A program made the translations under genes and the position numbers. Shown piece after piece: positions 19,418 through 29,461 of a stretch of DNA of 64,000 nt (its first letter is position 1; each line of letters starts with the position of its first letter). The stretch comes from Tillandsia leiboldiana (Eukaryota; Streptophyta; Magnoliopsida; Poales; Bromeliaceae): positions 1 through 64,000 of the forward strand of contig JAQNDB010000521.1 in assembly GCA_029204045.2 (NCBI GenBank). The letters run 5' to 3'. Under the pieces are notes generated by a model. That model was not told where the DNA came from. It made no database searches and saw only the letters and a list, made by a program, of their open reading frames with translations.

Positions 19418-21868
19418 TTATTTCAAGGAAAGCATTCCAATTGCTTTTCGCAAATGAATAAAACGTTTTTGATCCAAAGGTTTTGTTAGAATGTCAGCTA
19501 ATTGATCCTCAGTTGAAATATATGAAAGTTGAAGAGTATTTGATTCAACTAGCTCTCTAAGAAAATGATATCTAAGTTTAATATGTTTTGTTCTAGAGTG
19601 CAACACAGGGTTTTTAGAAATGTTAATTGCACTTGTGTTGTCACAAAGAATTGTTACCGAAGATGCTGAAATCCGGAAGTCGCTCAACACACTTTTCATC
19701 CAAATGAGTTGGGTTGAACAACTACCCGCTGAAATGTATTCCGCTTCGGCAGTCGAGAGTGCTATGCAATTCTGCTTTTTACTGTGCCATGCAACAAGGC
19801 AATGGCCAAGATAGAAGCATGCACCACTCGTGCTTTTCCGATCATCCACTGATCCTGCCCAATCGGCATCTGAGTATCCAACAATATCGAAACTTGTTCC
19901 CATAGGATACCAAATTCCGAAATTAATTGATCCTTTGATATACCGAATGATCCTTTTCACCGCTTTCAGGTGAACCTCCTTTGGTGCAGACTGATATCTC
20001 GCGCAGATCCCAACACCAAAAGATATATCCGGGTGACTAGCCGTGAGATAAAGTAGACTTCCAATCATACTTCGATACAGTTTCTCGTCTACATTCTCAC
20101 TTTGTGATTCACTTCCAAGTCCCTTGTGGCTAGTTCCCATTGGAGTCGGAAAATCCTTCGAATTTTCAAGATCAAACTTTTTAACCAACTCCATTGCATA
20201 CTTGGATTGACTCAAGTGAATACCTTCATCATTTTGTTTAATTTGCAATCCAAGGAAATAAGTCAATTCGCCCATCATGGACATCTCAAATTAGCTTTCC
20301 ATGGTCTCCGCGAATTTAGAAGCATCATTATCTCTTGTTGCGCCAAATACAATGTCATCGACATAGATTTGTGCTATAATGAAATTGCTTTGATAATGCT
20401 TCACAAAGTGAGTCCTATCAGCTCCCCCTCGAGTGTAGCCCTTCTCCAAAAGGTGCTTTGTCAACCTTTCGTACCATACTCGCGGTGCTTGTTTCAGACC
20501 GTAAAGAGCCTTTTTCAAACGAAAAACATGGTTAGGTTGTTTATGGTCTACAAAACCTTTCGGTTGAGCCACATAAACTTCCTCATTTAAAAACCCATTT
20601 AGAAATGCGCTCTTAACGTCCATTTGAAATAATTTGATTTTAAAATGACAAGCAATAGCAAATAGTATACGAATGGACTCGAGTCTAGCTACAGGGGCGA
20701 ATGTTTCATCAAAGTCTATACCTTCTACTTGAGAGTAGCCTTGAGCAACTAATCGTGTCTTGTTCCTGATGATAGTACCATCCTCATTTTTCTTGTTCTT
20801 GAAGATCCATTTGGTACCTATCACATTATGTTGCTTTGGAGGCTTCGTTAATTCCCAGACTTTGTTTCGCTCAAATTGATGGAGCTCTTCCTGCATTGCT
20901 TTAATCCAGTAGTCATCCTGAAGAGCTTCATCTATGTTCTTTGGTTCGATTAAAGATACGTAGCAAGCGAATCCACAAACCAACTGCCTCCGAGTTCTAA
21001 CTCCTTCTTGTGGATCTCCAATAATATTCGATTCCGGATGATCCTTGGAGATTCGTAGCGTTTGTTGAAACGGAGTACTCGGAGATATATGAGATGATTC
21101 CTGCACATTAGATAAACTTGAAGAACCATTAGATGCATCATTAATATTGGAAGTATTATTATGAGAAGATGCAACGGCAGGAGAATCATCATCTAGAGAG
21201 ATATCGAGGGTAGATTTTTCAGATGCAAAGTGAAAAGCTTCATCTACTTTATCATTTATAGATTCTACGATCGTCTTAGATTCCAAGTTAAATACTCGAT
21301 ATGCTCTACTATTAGTAGAATACCACAGGAAAATCCCTTCGTCACTTCGTGAGTCAAACTTTCCAAGATTTTCACGGTCACGTAAAATGTAACACCGACT
21401 CCCGAAGATGCGAAAATATTTGATGTTGGGTTTTCTACCACACCATAGTTCATATGGTGTATTTAACGTTCCCGGGCGCAAAAACACTCGATTAATTACA
21501 TAGATTGCAGTGTTCACAGCTTCAGCCCAAAAATGTAGCGGTAAATTCCGGCTATGAAGCATCACACGCGCCATCTCTTGAACAACCCTGTTCTTGCGCT
21601 CGACAACACCATTCTGTTGAGGTGTATAGGGTGCAGAGAATTCATGCTTAATACCGTTTGAAGTACAAAAGTCAATGAATTTAGAATTAATGAATTCTCC
21701 ACCTCTATCACTTCTAACACGAATGATCTTTTCATTCTTTTCAATCATAATACGAAGGCAAATCTCGTGAAAAGAATCAAAAGTATCAGTTTTCTCTTTT
21801 AAAAATGCTACCCAAGAATACCGAGAGAAATCATCAATCATCAAGAAAATATACCATTTACCTCCCAA
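19418..21868 (-). pseudogene. Copia-2 pol (integrase core, RT, RNase H), one stop
   Basis: A single frame runs 2.45 kb from GGKWYIFLMIDDFSRYSW (integrase core) to the RNase H end AIGMLSLK. Integrase catalytic residues lie in IDDFSR, FCTSNGIKHEFSAPYTPQ and NGVVERKN. RT has MDVKSAFLNG and YVDDIVFG. RNase H has YSDADWAGSVDDRKST and the C-terminal LTKPLD. The only break is a TAA at 20291-20293 after ETMES, where the paralogues read Glu, so GAA to TAA. Protease and the integrase HHCC finger are deleted upstream (about 21869-21942), with the same junction as Copia-1. The element could therefore have supplied RT and RNase H until recently but not process its own polyprotein. Confidence 0.93.
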
Positions 21869-21942
21869 AGATGGTTGACGAGTTGGCCAAAAGAAAGAAA
21901 AAATAGTCTACATAAACTACACAACATTTAATCGTAGAACGA

Positions 21943-22431
21943 TTAAAGACAAGGAAGGATTTCACCTTTGCATACCCAAACCTTTTGAGTTTTGGAGTAT
22001 GTCGGCAATGGTTGAGAAATTTTCCTTGATGAAGACGTTTTGTCTGATTGATCTTTTTCTTTTGTCATCGTCTTGTTTGGAGTACTACCAACGTTCTTTT
22101 CTTTTGAAAAATCCTTCTTTGAATTCCGGGGAGTGAACTTATTGGTAGCAGTTGCAAGATGTGGTTGATTTGATCTTTGAGCTCCAATCTTGCAATTTCT
22201 TTCAATGTGCCCTGCAAAATTACAACGAAAACATACCTTTGTGCTTGACGATTCCGAAGAGGATGAAGTAGGCTTGTTGTCGTTGGTTGTCGTGAATTTC
22301 GGTGTCGGAGGAGGAGATACCGACTGAGGCACAAAGACTGTCCCAACCGAACTAAAATTGTCTTCAGTTCGATTGTATCCGAGGCCGAACTTGTTTGTTT
22401 GACCAAGACCAAGAAGTTTATCCAACTTACT
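21943..22431 (-). CDS. Copia-2 gag, C-terminal segment (after Gypsy-4)
   Basis: This continues the gag frame broken by Gypsy-4 at 22432. It encodes SKLDKLLGLGQTNKFGLGY, a Pro/Ser/Thr-rich stretch, the second zinc knuckle CFRCNFAGHIERNC and the tail KVWVCKGEILPCL with a stop at 21943. The target duplication TTACT (AGTAA on this strand) encodes the repeated Ser-Lys junction. Without the insertion gag would be one open frame. Confidence 0.85.
   Translation of the reverse strand, partial: SKLDKLLGLGQTNKFGLGYNRTEDNFSSVGTVFVPQSVSPPPTPKFTTTNDNKPTSSSSESSSTKVCFRCNFAGHIERNCKIGAQRSNQPHLATATNKFTPRNSKKDFSKEKNVGSTPNKTMTKEKDQSDKTSSSRKISQPLPTYSKTQKVWVCKGEILPCL
22427..22431. other. Target duplication of Gypsy-4, left copy (TTACT)
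   Basis: TTACT directly precedes the LTR start TGTCACGCC at 22432 and is repeated at 33177-33181 directly after the other LTR end. A perfect 5-bp duplication is the expected integrase footprint. Confidence 0.95.
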
Positions 22432-23314
22432 TGTCACGCCCCAAGACCGCCAATTTGGACAGTTCGAGAACGCCAACAGCCCCGCCAATCGGGCATGACC
22501 TCTCTATACCCGAAAGGAACGGCAACATTCATCTCAATAAAAACAATCAATCAATGAGGGATGATATCAGAGTAAACCACTACTAACTAAACACTTTCAT
22601 CCATTAAACAACAAGTTTAAACGATAATGAAAGCAACCACATGAGTGAACCATAATATAAATTTATTACATTTTACAACTTTCAACTTGCAATTAAAATA
22701 TTACAATTCTTTTACATCATTTTCCTCACAAATACAAGGTTCACTCAAAATAAAAACACAAAATGTGAACTGGCGACTCTAGACTGCTAGGTCGCTAAGC
22801 TGCCGGGCCCTTGCCCCTGTCGTGTGCCTCGCTCGACGTACCTGTATCTGTACCTGGAAAAATGGTCACCCAAGGGTGTGAGAACTACTTAAAGTTCTCA
22901 GTGGGTTCAACCACCGAGAAAAAGTGTCCACACCACTTGGTCCAATGGAAGTAATAATAATAGAATGCTAGGAAAGCTATAACATCAATATTAAAATGCT
23001 GATATGCATATAATATGTCACTACACTATCTGTGTATACTCCTCGACTCAACACTACTCTGTCGAGCCAAACTAGGCCACTAACCACAAACTCGGCCACT
23101 ATGCCGCTGTATATAGGGTTAAACTAACCCAGCCACCTAAGCCACTCTATTACCTCATTATTCTTTTCACATTCTTGTATTTTAATCTCAAGCTACTCGC
23201 CCCTTGGAAAACCTCGCCCAACGGGCCCCCGCCCGGCAGTCATGCTACCATAAGGCGAGATAGTCCAATGTTATCGTTAGCTTTTCTTTTTCTCTTTTCT
23301 TTTCTCATTGCCTC

Positions 23315-23772
23315 AAATGAGTTTAAGGCACCTTGGCACTCATTTTCCTCGAGAGTGAAATCTGCTCAACCCTCTCGTCTCGAATGAGTTTAAAGCACCT
23401 TGGCACTCATTCACTAGGGAGTGAAATCTGCTCAACCCTCCCCTTTGGCAACTTGCCCATTTTCTTTAATTCACTTGGGAGTGACATATGCTCAACTCTC
23501 CCATTAGCCATTTAGACTTTTCTTTACCGAGACCGAGGGTTCCAAAAGACGGATGCCTACAACCCCAATCAAACAAGAACAGGTTGTAGCACCGCCTCCC
23601 GTAGTGCTCGGCCCAATGTGGTTTACTTTTCTTTAAGAATTACTTTCTTTTATTCAATTAAGACTTTAGCTTCTTTGCACTTTAAGCATTATCTTTACAT
23701 TTTTGGTTTCAGATGAGTTTAAAGCACCTTGGCACTCATCTACCCGGGAGTGACATATGCTCAACCCTCCCG
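23315..23772 (-). repeat. Two alternating hairpin families with covarying stems in the Gypsy-4 LTR
   Basis: Family A has three units (plus-strand reading), AAATGAGT/ACTCATTT at 23315-23345, GAATGAGT/ACTCATTC at 23382-23412 and AGATGAGT/ACTCATCT at 23711-23741. Each encloses a loop containing GCACCTTGGC. Family B has four units, CGAGAG/CTCTCG at 23350-23377, GGGAG/CTCCC at 23417-23442, TGGGAG/CTCCCA at 23476-23503 and CGGGAG/CTCCCG at 23745-23772. Each encloses a 16-base loop of TGAMATMTGCTCAACY form. Paired stem positions change together while loops stay constant. The other LTR has the same units 7030 bases to the right. Confidence 0.8.
23557..23589 (-). repeat. TTCTTGTTTGAT-loop hairpin, Gypsy-4 copy
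   Basis: Arms CTACAACC (23557-23564) and GGTTGTAG (23582-23589) are perfectly complementary over 8 bp. The loop on the element's sense (minus) strand contains TTCTTGTTTGATTGG. The same loop core with other stems occurs on the sense strand of Gypsy-2 (42958, 45645, 45891) and Gypsy-5 (63785). The second LTR copy is at 30587-30619. Confidence 0.75.
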
Positions 23773-23814
23773 TTAGCATTTGTGCCTAAATGCTTTTCTT
23801 TTACTTTTCTCTTT

Positions 23815-24514
23815 TATCCTAAGTTTTTTACTCTAGGATAGTCTGGGTGTCTCTAACACCAAATTAGATTTGAACTCCTTATTCATTTACATTTAGACTT
23901 TACCTTGCCACTTGGCGATTTCTTTAGCTCCTTAGCCCCTTTTTAACTTTTCCTACTTGCTTGTTTTCATTTTGCAACCCTATGTTCATAATTAACCTTA
24001 GGGTTTCACTATGTCTCAAGGACATTAACCATTTCGAATTTCCTGGCATAGAGTTATTAACTCTACATTCACTTTACATTGGCCTAGAGTTTATTAACTC
24101 TAATTGCATTCAACTTATCCCTAGAGTTCATTAACTCTATTTTTAACCCCACATCATTTTTACCCTAGAGTTCATTAACTCTAAGTTCCACTTTTCATTA
24201 TCCCTAGAGTTTATTAACTCTATGATTTTCTCTTTTCGCATTAACCTAGAGTACATTGACCCTATGTTTTTTTTTCCATGCTTTACTTGTCCTAGAGTTC
24301 ATAAACTCTATGTTAAGTACTATATATTCAACCTTAGGTTTTCTTTACCTAAGTTCCAGGTCATGCTCATCCTAGAGTTCCTTGACTCTATGTTGATCAC
24401 TCTATCCGATGTCCTTAGGTTATCACCTAAGACAATGCCGCTCGTTAAATCCTAGGATCAACTCCTAAGTTGATGTCACTCATTAAACCCCTAAACTAAG
24501 TTTTCTCCTAGTTT
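23815..24514 (-). repeat. Palindrome belt in the Gypsy-4 LTR, about 13 inverted repeats in 700 bp
   Basis: In plus-strand order the arms are TATCCTA/TAGGATA (23815), AACCCTA/TAGGGTT (23976), then TAGAGTT/AACTCTA with 3-4 base loops at 24049, 24085, 24122, 24166, 24205 and 24293. A decayed unit lies at 24247 and a GU-type unit at 24373. CTTAGGT/ACCTAAG occurs at 24333 and 24414, and AAACTAAG/CCTAGTTT at 24493. The other LTR has the perfect AAACTAGG/CCTAGTTT at the last site. The identical belt is at 30845-31544. Stem sequences differ between sites but nearly all pair fully. Confidence 0.8.
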
Positions 24515-26146
24515 TATTACCAACATGCTCTTTTCCCTTATGTCCTGCATGATTCCTAGGGTTATACCCTTCATGATCACAATCAAGAATAGCTAACCAC
24601 TCTCATGCATGCAATTATTTTCATCTCATTCATATAACAATATTTACTTCTACGCATACATATTTATCATAATTCCCAACACCTCTAACATGCTACTATC
24701 ATGCTTCTAAATCGAAAAGCAAAGGAGCAAGAGGAGAGGTCACCCAATTTCGGCAGAATCCCCCACCTCGGTTTACCGCCAATTGCTTGTAGACACTTGC
24801 AATTGGGCTCCCGCGGCTCACTTGCTCCGTTCGAGTCCGTACTCAAAAAATTGCCGAGATCGTGTTGGCTCCAATTTAATGCTGCTAGACGTATTATTTC
24901 CACCTTCAATTTATAAAATTAAAGGATAAATTAGTTTACGACCTCGAATCTAAAAACACTAATTCACACCTTTAAACTTATGCCCATATGACCGATAAAG
25001 AGGAATCGGACATCGCCGGAAATTCGACCGTTCCGGATCGCACCAACCATCTCGTTTCGATACTAAACGATAGGGAATTAAATTAATTTAACTCCCGATG
25101 TCGTTTCGGCACATTACGACGCTAACGAATGCGAAAACACCTATTTCGGTCATTTTTGCAATTCGGCCGTTGGAACTCCGCCGGTTTACAAATTAACATT
25201 GCTAGGCATGTTTCTCCAACCTCTAATTAGAGATTTGCATGATCAATTTAGATCAAAACCCCAAAAATTCAAGATTCTAAAATTTAAACCCTAGGTTCAA
25301 ACTTGTTTAATTTCATCGCGATTTCTCCACGATTTTCGCCGATTTCTTCGACAAGAATTCTTCTAAGATCACATACATTATAAATCTAAAAGAATTACGA
25401 AAAAATTAAATTTATTTTTTGCAAAACTCACCTCAAAGAGCCAAGATTTCGAGCTTTTCTTGGTTCAAAAGCTCGCCCTCGCTCGTTGTAGGCTCCCCGC
25501 AAATCGCCCCGCGATTTCGTGCACGTTAGAGTGAGAAATCTAGAGAGAGAAAGTAAGGTGAGAAGGAAAGGGAGAGCTCTCCATGGAGGTGTGGTCTGTA
25601 TGTGTGAGTGCGTGGGTGGAGAAGAAGAAGAAAAGGGAAAGTGCTTTTATGCATAAAGGAACCCCCCACAATAGTGGTAATTCACTATTTAGTCCAATTT
25701 TGATCTGATACTTGCCTGCGGAGCCCTTCTGAGTATCCGTTTGCGCTCAAATTTGACAGGCAGGCTCATCTCAACTTAATTTATCATGGAAAATTTTAAA
25801 TTTTCAGTTTGGGCCATTTTTGGGTCACCAAAAGTCTCGCTGTATCCAGAATCGCTGGCGGACCCCGTTCTCACTATCCGGGCATCCGATCAAATCGAAA
25901 CTTTTTCTGTAGCCATAAAATATATTTACGGAGCTCCCGTAATTTTTTCAGAATTTTCTGACACCGTGAATTTTCTGCTAAAAATCTGGGCCCACTCTCA
26001 AATAAAATTTTAGATCTCTCATTTTTATCCCGATTTGGGCCCAATTCGCTTCCAAATTATTCTTTACTTCTCTAACTTTCATAAAAATAGTATTTCATAC
26101 TATTTTTATTTACATTTATTTATATACCAAAATCCGGTACATTACA

Positions 26147-27893
26147 TTCTACCCCCCTTAAAAGAGTTTCGTCCGCGAAACTTAAATCGCATCTCAATTC
26201 GAAATTAATCGAATAAGAGGGATTACGCCCCTGAACGCTGGCTCACCGCACATCCTTACCGGCATCACATCGCCGGTCCACCAAAACTATACAAACATCC
26301 CATTCGTGGATCCCTATCTCCACTCAGAGAAATTTCAGACCTCGTGTCTGATCACTTTCACTAAGCGAGTGAAAGACACATTCGAGCACTTGCTCTCTCA
26401 ATTGCCATGAATGACCCAGTCTTTTCTTGCGAAATCTCCACTTTAATTCCGCCATAATTATTTTTTTTTTTTTTTTTTTTTTTATTTTTTTTTTTTTTTA
26501 CAACGAGGTTGCGTCTGCAACCTATTACACTTTCCACGTTTTCGTGCCGTTCCGCTGCCTGATGTGAAGGGCAACGGCCAATCCACGAGTTCTCAACTAA
26601 CCCGTTTATTCCGGACTACTAATAGATCCACAGACCACGGTCCAATATGGGCCTATAGCCCAAATACTAGCTTGACAATGTGCAACGGCTCTCACTCGCA
26701 CGCTGACCCAATCATCATACGGGTAGATCCTCAATTAGGATTACTGCACCCACACTCCCACTAGGAGCAACAGCATCTCAACCATCACCAGCCCTATGGC
26801 CGGGTCACGTCTACACTATCAGTGTACTAATAGCCTCAAGGCTCACATGTGGCTTTCCACATCCTCGGGTCATCGCTCGGACTACCGCCCCGACCAAATC
26901 TCTATCATGCCCCGCCCTCAGGTCTCGGGCAGCTGTCTCTCACAGCCGACTGCGCCTGCCCACTGGGCTACAGGCCCACAGTCCACACACATGGTCCAGG
27001 CACGGGTCATCCTAAAGCAAACCCACTAATTGTCGCCACGCGACCACTACGCTCCACTGAGCAAAAACCCACTAACTAGTCGTCAATCCACGACCCGAAC
27101 AATCTATCGACTCTTGTCACACCTAGTATAAGCTAAGGTGCCACTTAATCAGCCCTCTCTAGCTGAACGGTACTTGTGCTCCGCGAGCACCTAAACGGTT
27201 GGGCGTCCTACGCCCCTACGCTAACTCGCAAAATCCAGTGTTAAGCGATTTGCTTCAGCACACCTATGGCTCCTGTGCACCTCTCCCAACTGGGTTGAGG
27301 CACCACAATAACTATTCACCAACTCCGGTGATTAACATGTGCACCCTACGGTGGCAACCCTTGCCATTATACCGATCCGTCAAACCGGCGCCATAAAACT
27401 CCCGCTCTATCGAGAGGTCCTCGCATCTTGAAGCCTACTCCGGGCCTCACCAACCCTACTATGCGGCAATTTAGCCACAATCAACACGTCACACGGTTAC
27501 TACCGTCATCAGGGGCGAATTATCGCCACCTGGTCCACAAGTCTTTCTTGCCCTAAATATTAGGACACAACACTTGGCTTTTACCACATAGCGATCACCA
27601 TTGTCTTGTGAGTCGGTTGCCCACCGAGTCACAGCTGAACCTAATCGGTCGCATTTCGCCTACAAACTAGCTGGCGCCTACTCGCGCACAACTAACACAA
27701 CCAGCCTAGCTAGGATGCAGTGCTCATAATGGTTATGATTTATATGCAATTACATTAATTAACACATACCTGCCATGACGTCGTCGTCTACAGCAGGCTC
27801 ATCCTCCATCACCCAAGTAGAGAAAGCCTGCCCACCCGACACTTGGCTTGGCGTAGTTGGTCGCTCTGCTGGTAGGGCCAATACAGCCCCCGA
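26147..27893 (-). other. Gypsy-4 pol-replacing non-coding filler, rich in hairpins
   Basis: This 1.75-kb stretch stands between gag and the polypurine tract where protease to integrase should be. No retroelement domain is visible in any frame. A 38-40 base T-run interrupted by one A lies at 26461-26500 (A-run on the sense strand). From 26648 to 27633 small perfect hairpins follow one another, for example TGGGC/GCCCA (26648 and 26964), TACACT/AGTGTA (26812), ATGTGG/CCACAT (26847), GTGCTC/GAGCAC (27176), GGGCGT/ACGCCC (27201), TGGCAA/TTGCCA (27352) and TGTGA-g-TCGGT/ACCGA-g-TCACA (27607-27633). The conserved internal end CGGACGAAACTC precedes the polypurine tract. Confidence 0.75.
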
Positions 27894-29119
27894 ATCCTAC
27901 CACTGGGCACCCTGATTCGTTGCAGTCGCCCAAGCTAAAGGCACACCCTCAAAACACTCTGAGGACACGTGGCCCGGCTGGCCACATTTATAACACCTTC
28001 CATGGCGCTTCTTGCACCGCGACGCTCGATGTGGTCCACCACAAATGACGCACCACCCGTGTGCCACCGACCTTCGAAACTCTTGAGAGTGCCACTGTTG
28101 CCGCTGCTGCTTAGGGGGCCACTGGTAGTCAACCGAACTCCCAGAGCCACCCTGGTGCCTTATCTCTTCCTCGCCCCTCTTGTAAGTTTCATGCTCTCGG
28201 CGCATCACGGCCTCACCCCGCTCAACCAAGCGGGCGCGATCCACAATCTCTCGATAGGTTGCGATGTTAAACGGTTGGACCTTTGAGTAAATACCGGGCC
28301 GTAGGCCCCGCTCAAAACATCTCGTCTTGTCCCACTCGCTGCGCACAACGGAGGGAAGGCAGCTAACGATGCGAGCGAACTCGTACTAGTACTCCTGCAC
28401 AGAGCGACTCCCCTAACGAAGAGTCCGAAAATCTTCTTCCATTTGCTGCTTAGCACTGTCGGGAAAATACTTTGCAAAAAGGAGTTCCTTAAACTCCTCC
28501 CACATTGGTGTAGGCAAGCCGGCCTTAGCCCGCCCCTCAAGCTCTGCCTTCCACCAGCGGTATGCCATTCCATCGAGGAAGGGGACCGCCCAAGCGACTC
28601 GATCCCGATCCGGTACCCGTAGGTTCGAGAACAACTTCTCCATGGAGTCAACCCAGGATTCCACGATCATAGGGTTCGAATCCTTGCTGGTAAACATAGG
28701 CGGGTTGAACCTCTGAAAACTTGCAAGGCTCTCCATCGCCCGATCTTGTTCCGCTTTCTGGGCCACATATTCAGCGTCAAATGCAACTGAGTCAGCCCGG
28801 TGGGGCACCTCCCTTGTGACCCCAACTGGTCGTGCAGGGCATGCTGACATAGGCTCGGCGGCCACTGTCGTACCCTCAACGGTCGCCCCTACACGTGGCG
28901 ATGCCGCGTGCTCGTGCGCTGTCCGCGCAGCCTCAGCTTGCTGCGCTAACAGCCCCTGGAGCCTATCAATCTGCTCTGCCTGTCGGCGAGAGATCTCTGC
29001 CTGCTGCTGGACCACGCCGACAAGCGCGGCCAACTGCTCTCGCAACTCGTATACTTCATTCGACCTGGAGCCCTCTCCTGGCCCAAGCCGAGTGAGCGCG
29101 CCTCCCGTCGTGGTGCCAT
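27894..29119 (-). pseudogene. Gypsy-4 gag, frameshift and stops
   Basis: This is a chromovirus gag that would form the particle and bind element RNA. The chosen start is MAPRREARSLG (ATG at 29119), similar to MPPRRR in Gypsy-3. A frameshift near 29070 leads into the main frame VYELREQLAALVGVVQQQAEISRRQAEQIDRL, a Gln-rich coiled coil. The gag core follows (FNPPMFTSKDSNPMIVESWVDSMEKLF, GMAYRWWKAEL, FAKYFPDSAKQQMEEDF). Then come two stops, TAG at 28413-28415 and TAG at 28386-28388, both where Gln is expected. The frame continues with RCFERGLRPGIYSKV and zinc knuckles CVICGGPHRASRC and CYKCGQPGHVSSEC (about 27960-28065). A further TAG follows at 27897. The gag is damaged although the LTRs are nearly identical, which suggests the mobile source already carried the lesions or used gag supplied in trans. 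Confidence 0.88.
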
Positions 29120-29441
29120 GGTTAAATCTGCACACCACAAAGAACTGATCAGTCCAAATCCCACAATTTGGACAACGTGTAACTAAACACCGTAAAACAG
29201 CTCGTCGACCCAATCATGCGAAAGTATAGGAGGGCACTCCCTTTCATCTCCAACATTACGTTGTCGGCCGCCAACGTAATAGTCCGAAGAATGAAAGCTC
29301 ATTACCCTCGATCAATCCCAATATCCTTCTTGGGAATCAACACGTACCAATCGAATACTTTCGCCCAAATATCCACGCACTCTCTCGTGCTAATCCCTAG
29401 GGTTTCCCTAAGGTTTGCTAACCACCTAGGACTATTCCTAG

Positions 29442-29453
29442 GCTCTGATACCA
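29442..29453 (-). other. Gypsy-4 primer binding site (tRNA-iMet)
   Basis: The minus strand reads TGGTATCAGAGC, complementary to the 3' end of plant initiator tRNA-Met, 8 bases inside the 5' LTR end at 29462. It proves the minus orientation of the element. Confidence 0.92.
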
Positions 29454-29461
29454 CTCTAATC

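Larger units (their letters stand above)
22432..26146 (-). repeat. Gypsy-4 3' LTR, 3715 bp
   Basis: On the plus strand it begins TGTCACGCCCCAAGACC and ends CCGGTACATTACA. It contains the covarying hairpin units (23315-23772), the TTCTTGTTTGAT-loop hairpin (23557-23589), the palindrome belt (23815-24514), and on the minus strand the likely U3 near 25400-26146 with a TATA-like segment. No gene is present. Confidence 0.95.

Noticed and set aside
23307..24514. Could the regular LTR repeats be a CRISPR array?
   Set aside because: The units are inverted repeats inside a plant LTR, spacers are not of uniform length, and there is no cas gene.
26461..26500. T-run as a sign of a processed host gene captured by Gypsy-4
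   Set aside because: No coding sequence of any host gene is visible next to it on either strand, and similar runs occur in the Gypsy-5 LTR.
26564..28286. Plus-strand frames in the Gypsy-4 interior
   Set aside because: They are short, lack any family pattern, and lie opposite gag or in the hairpin filler.
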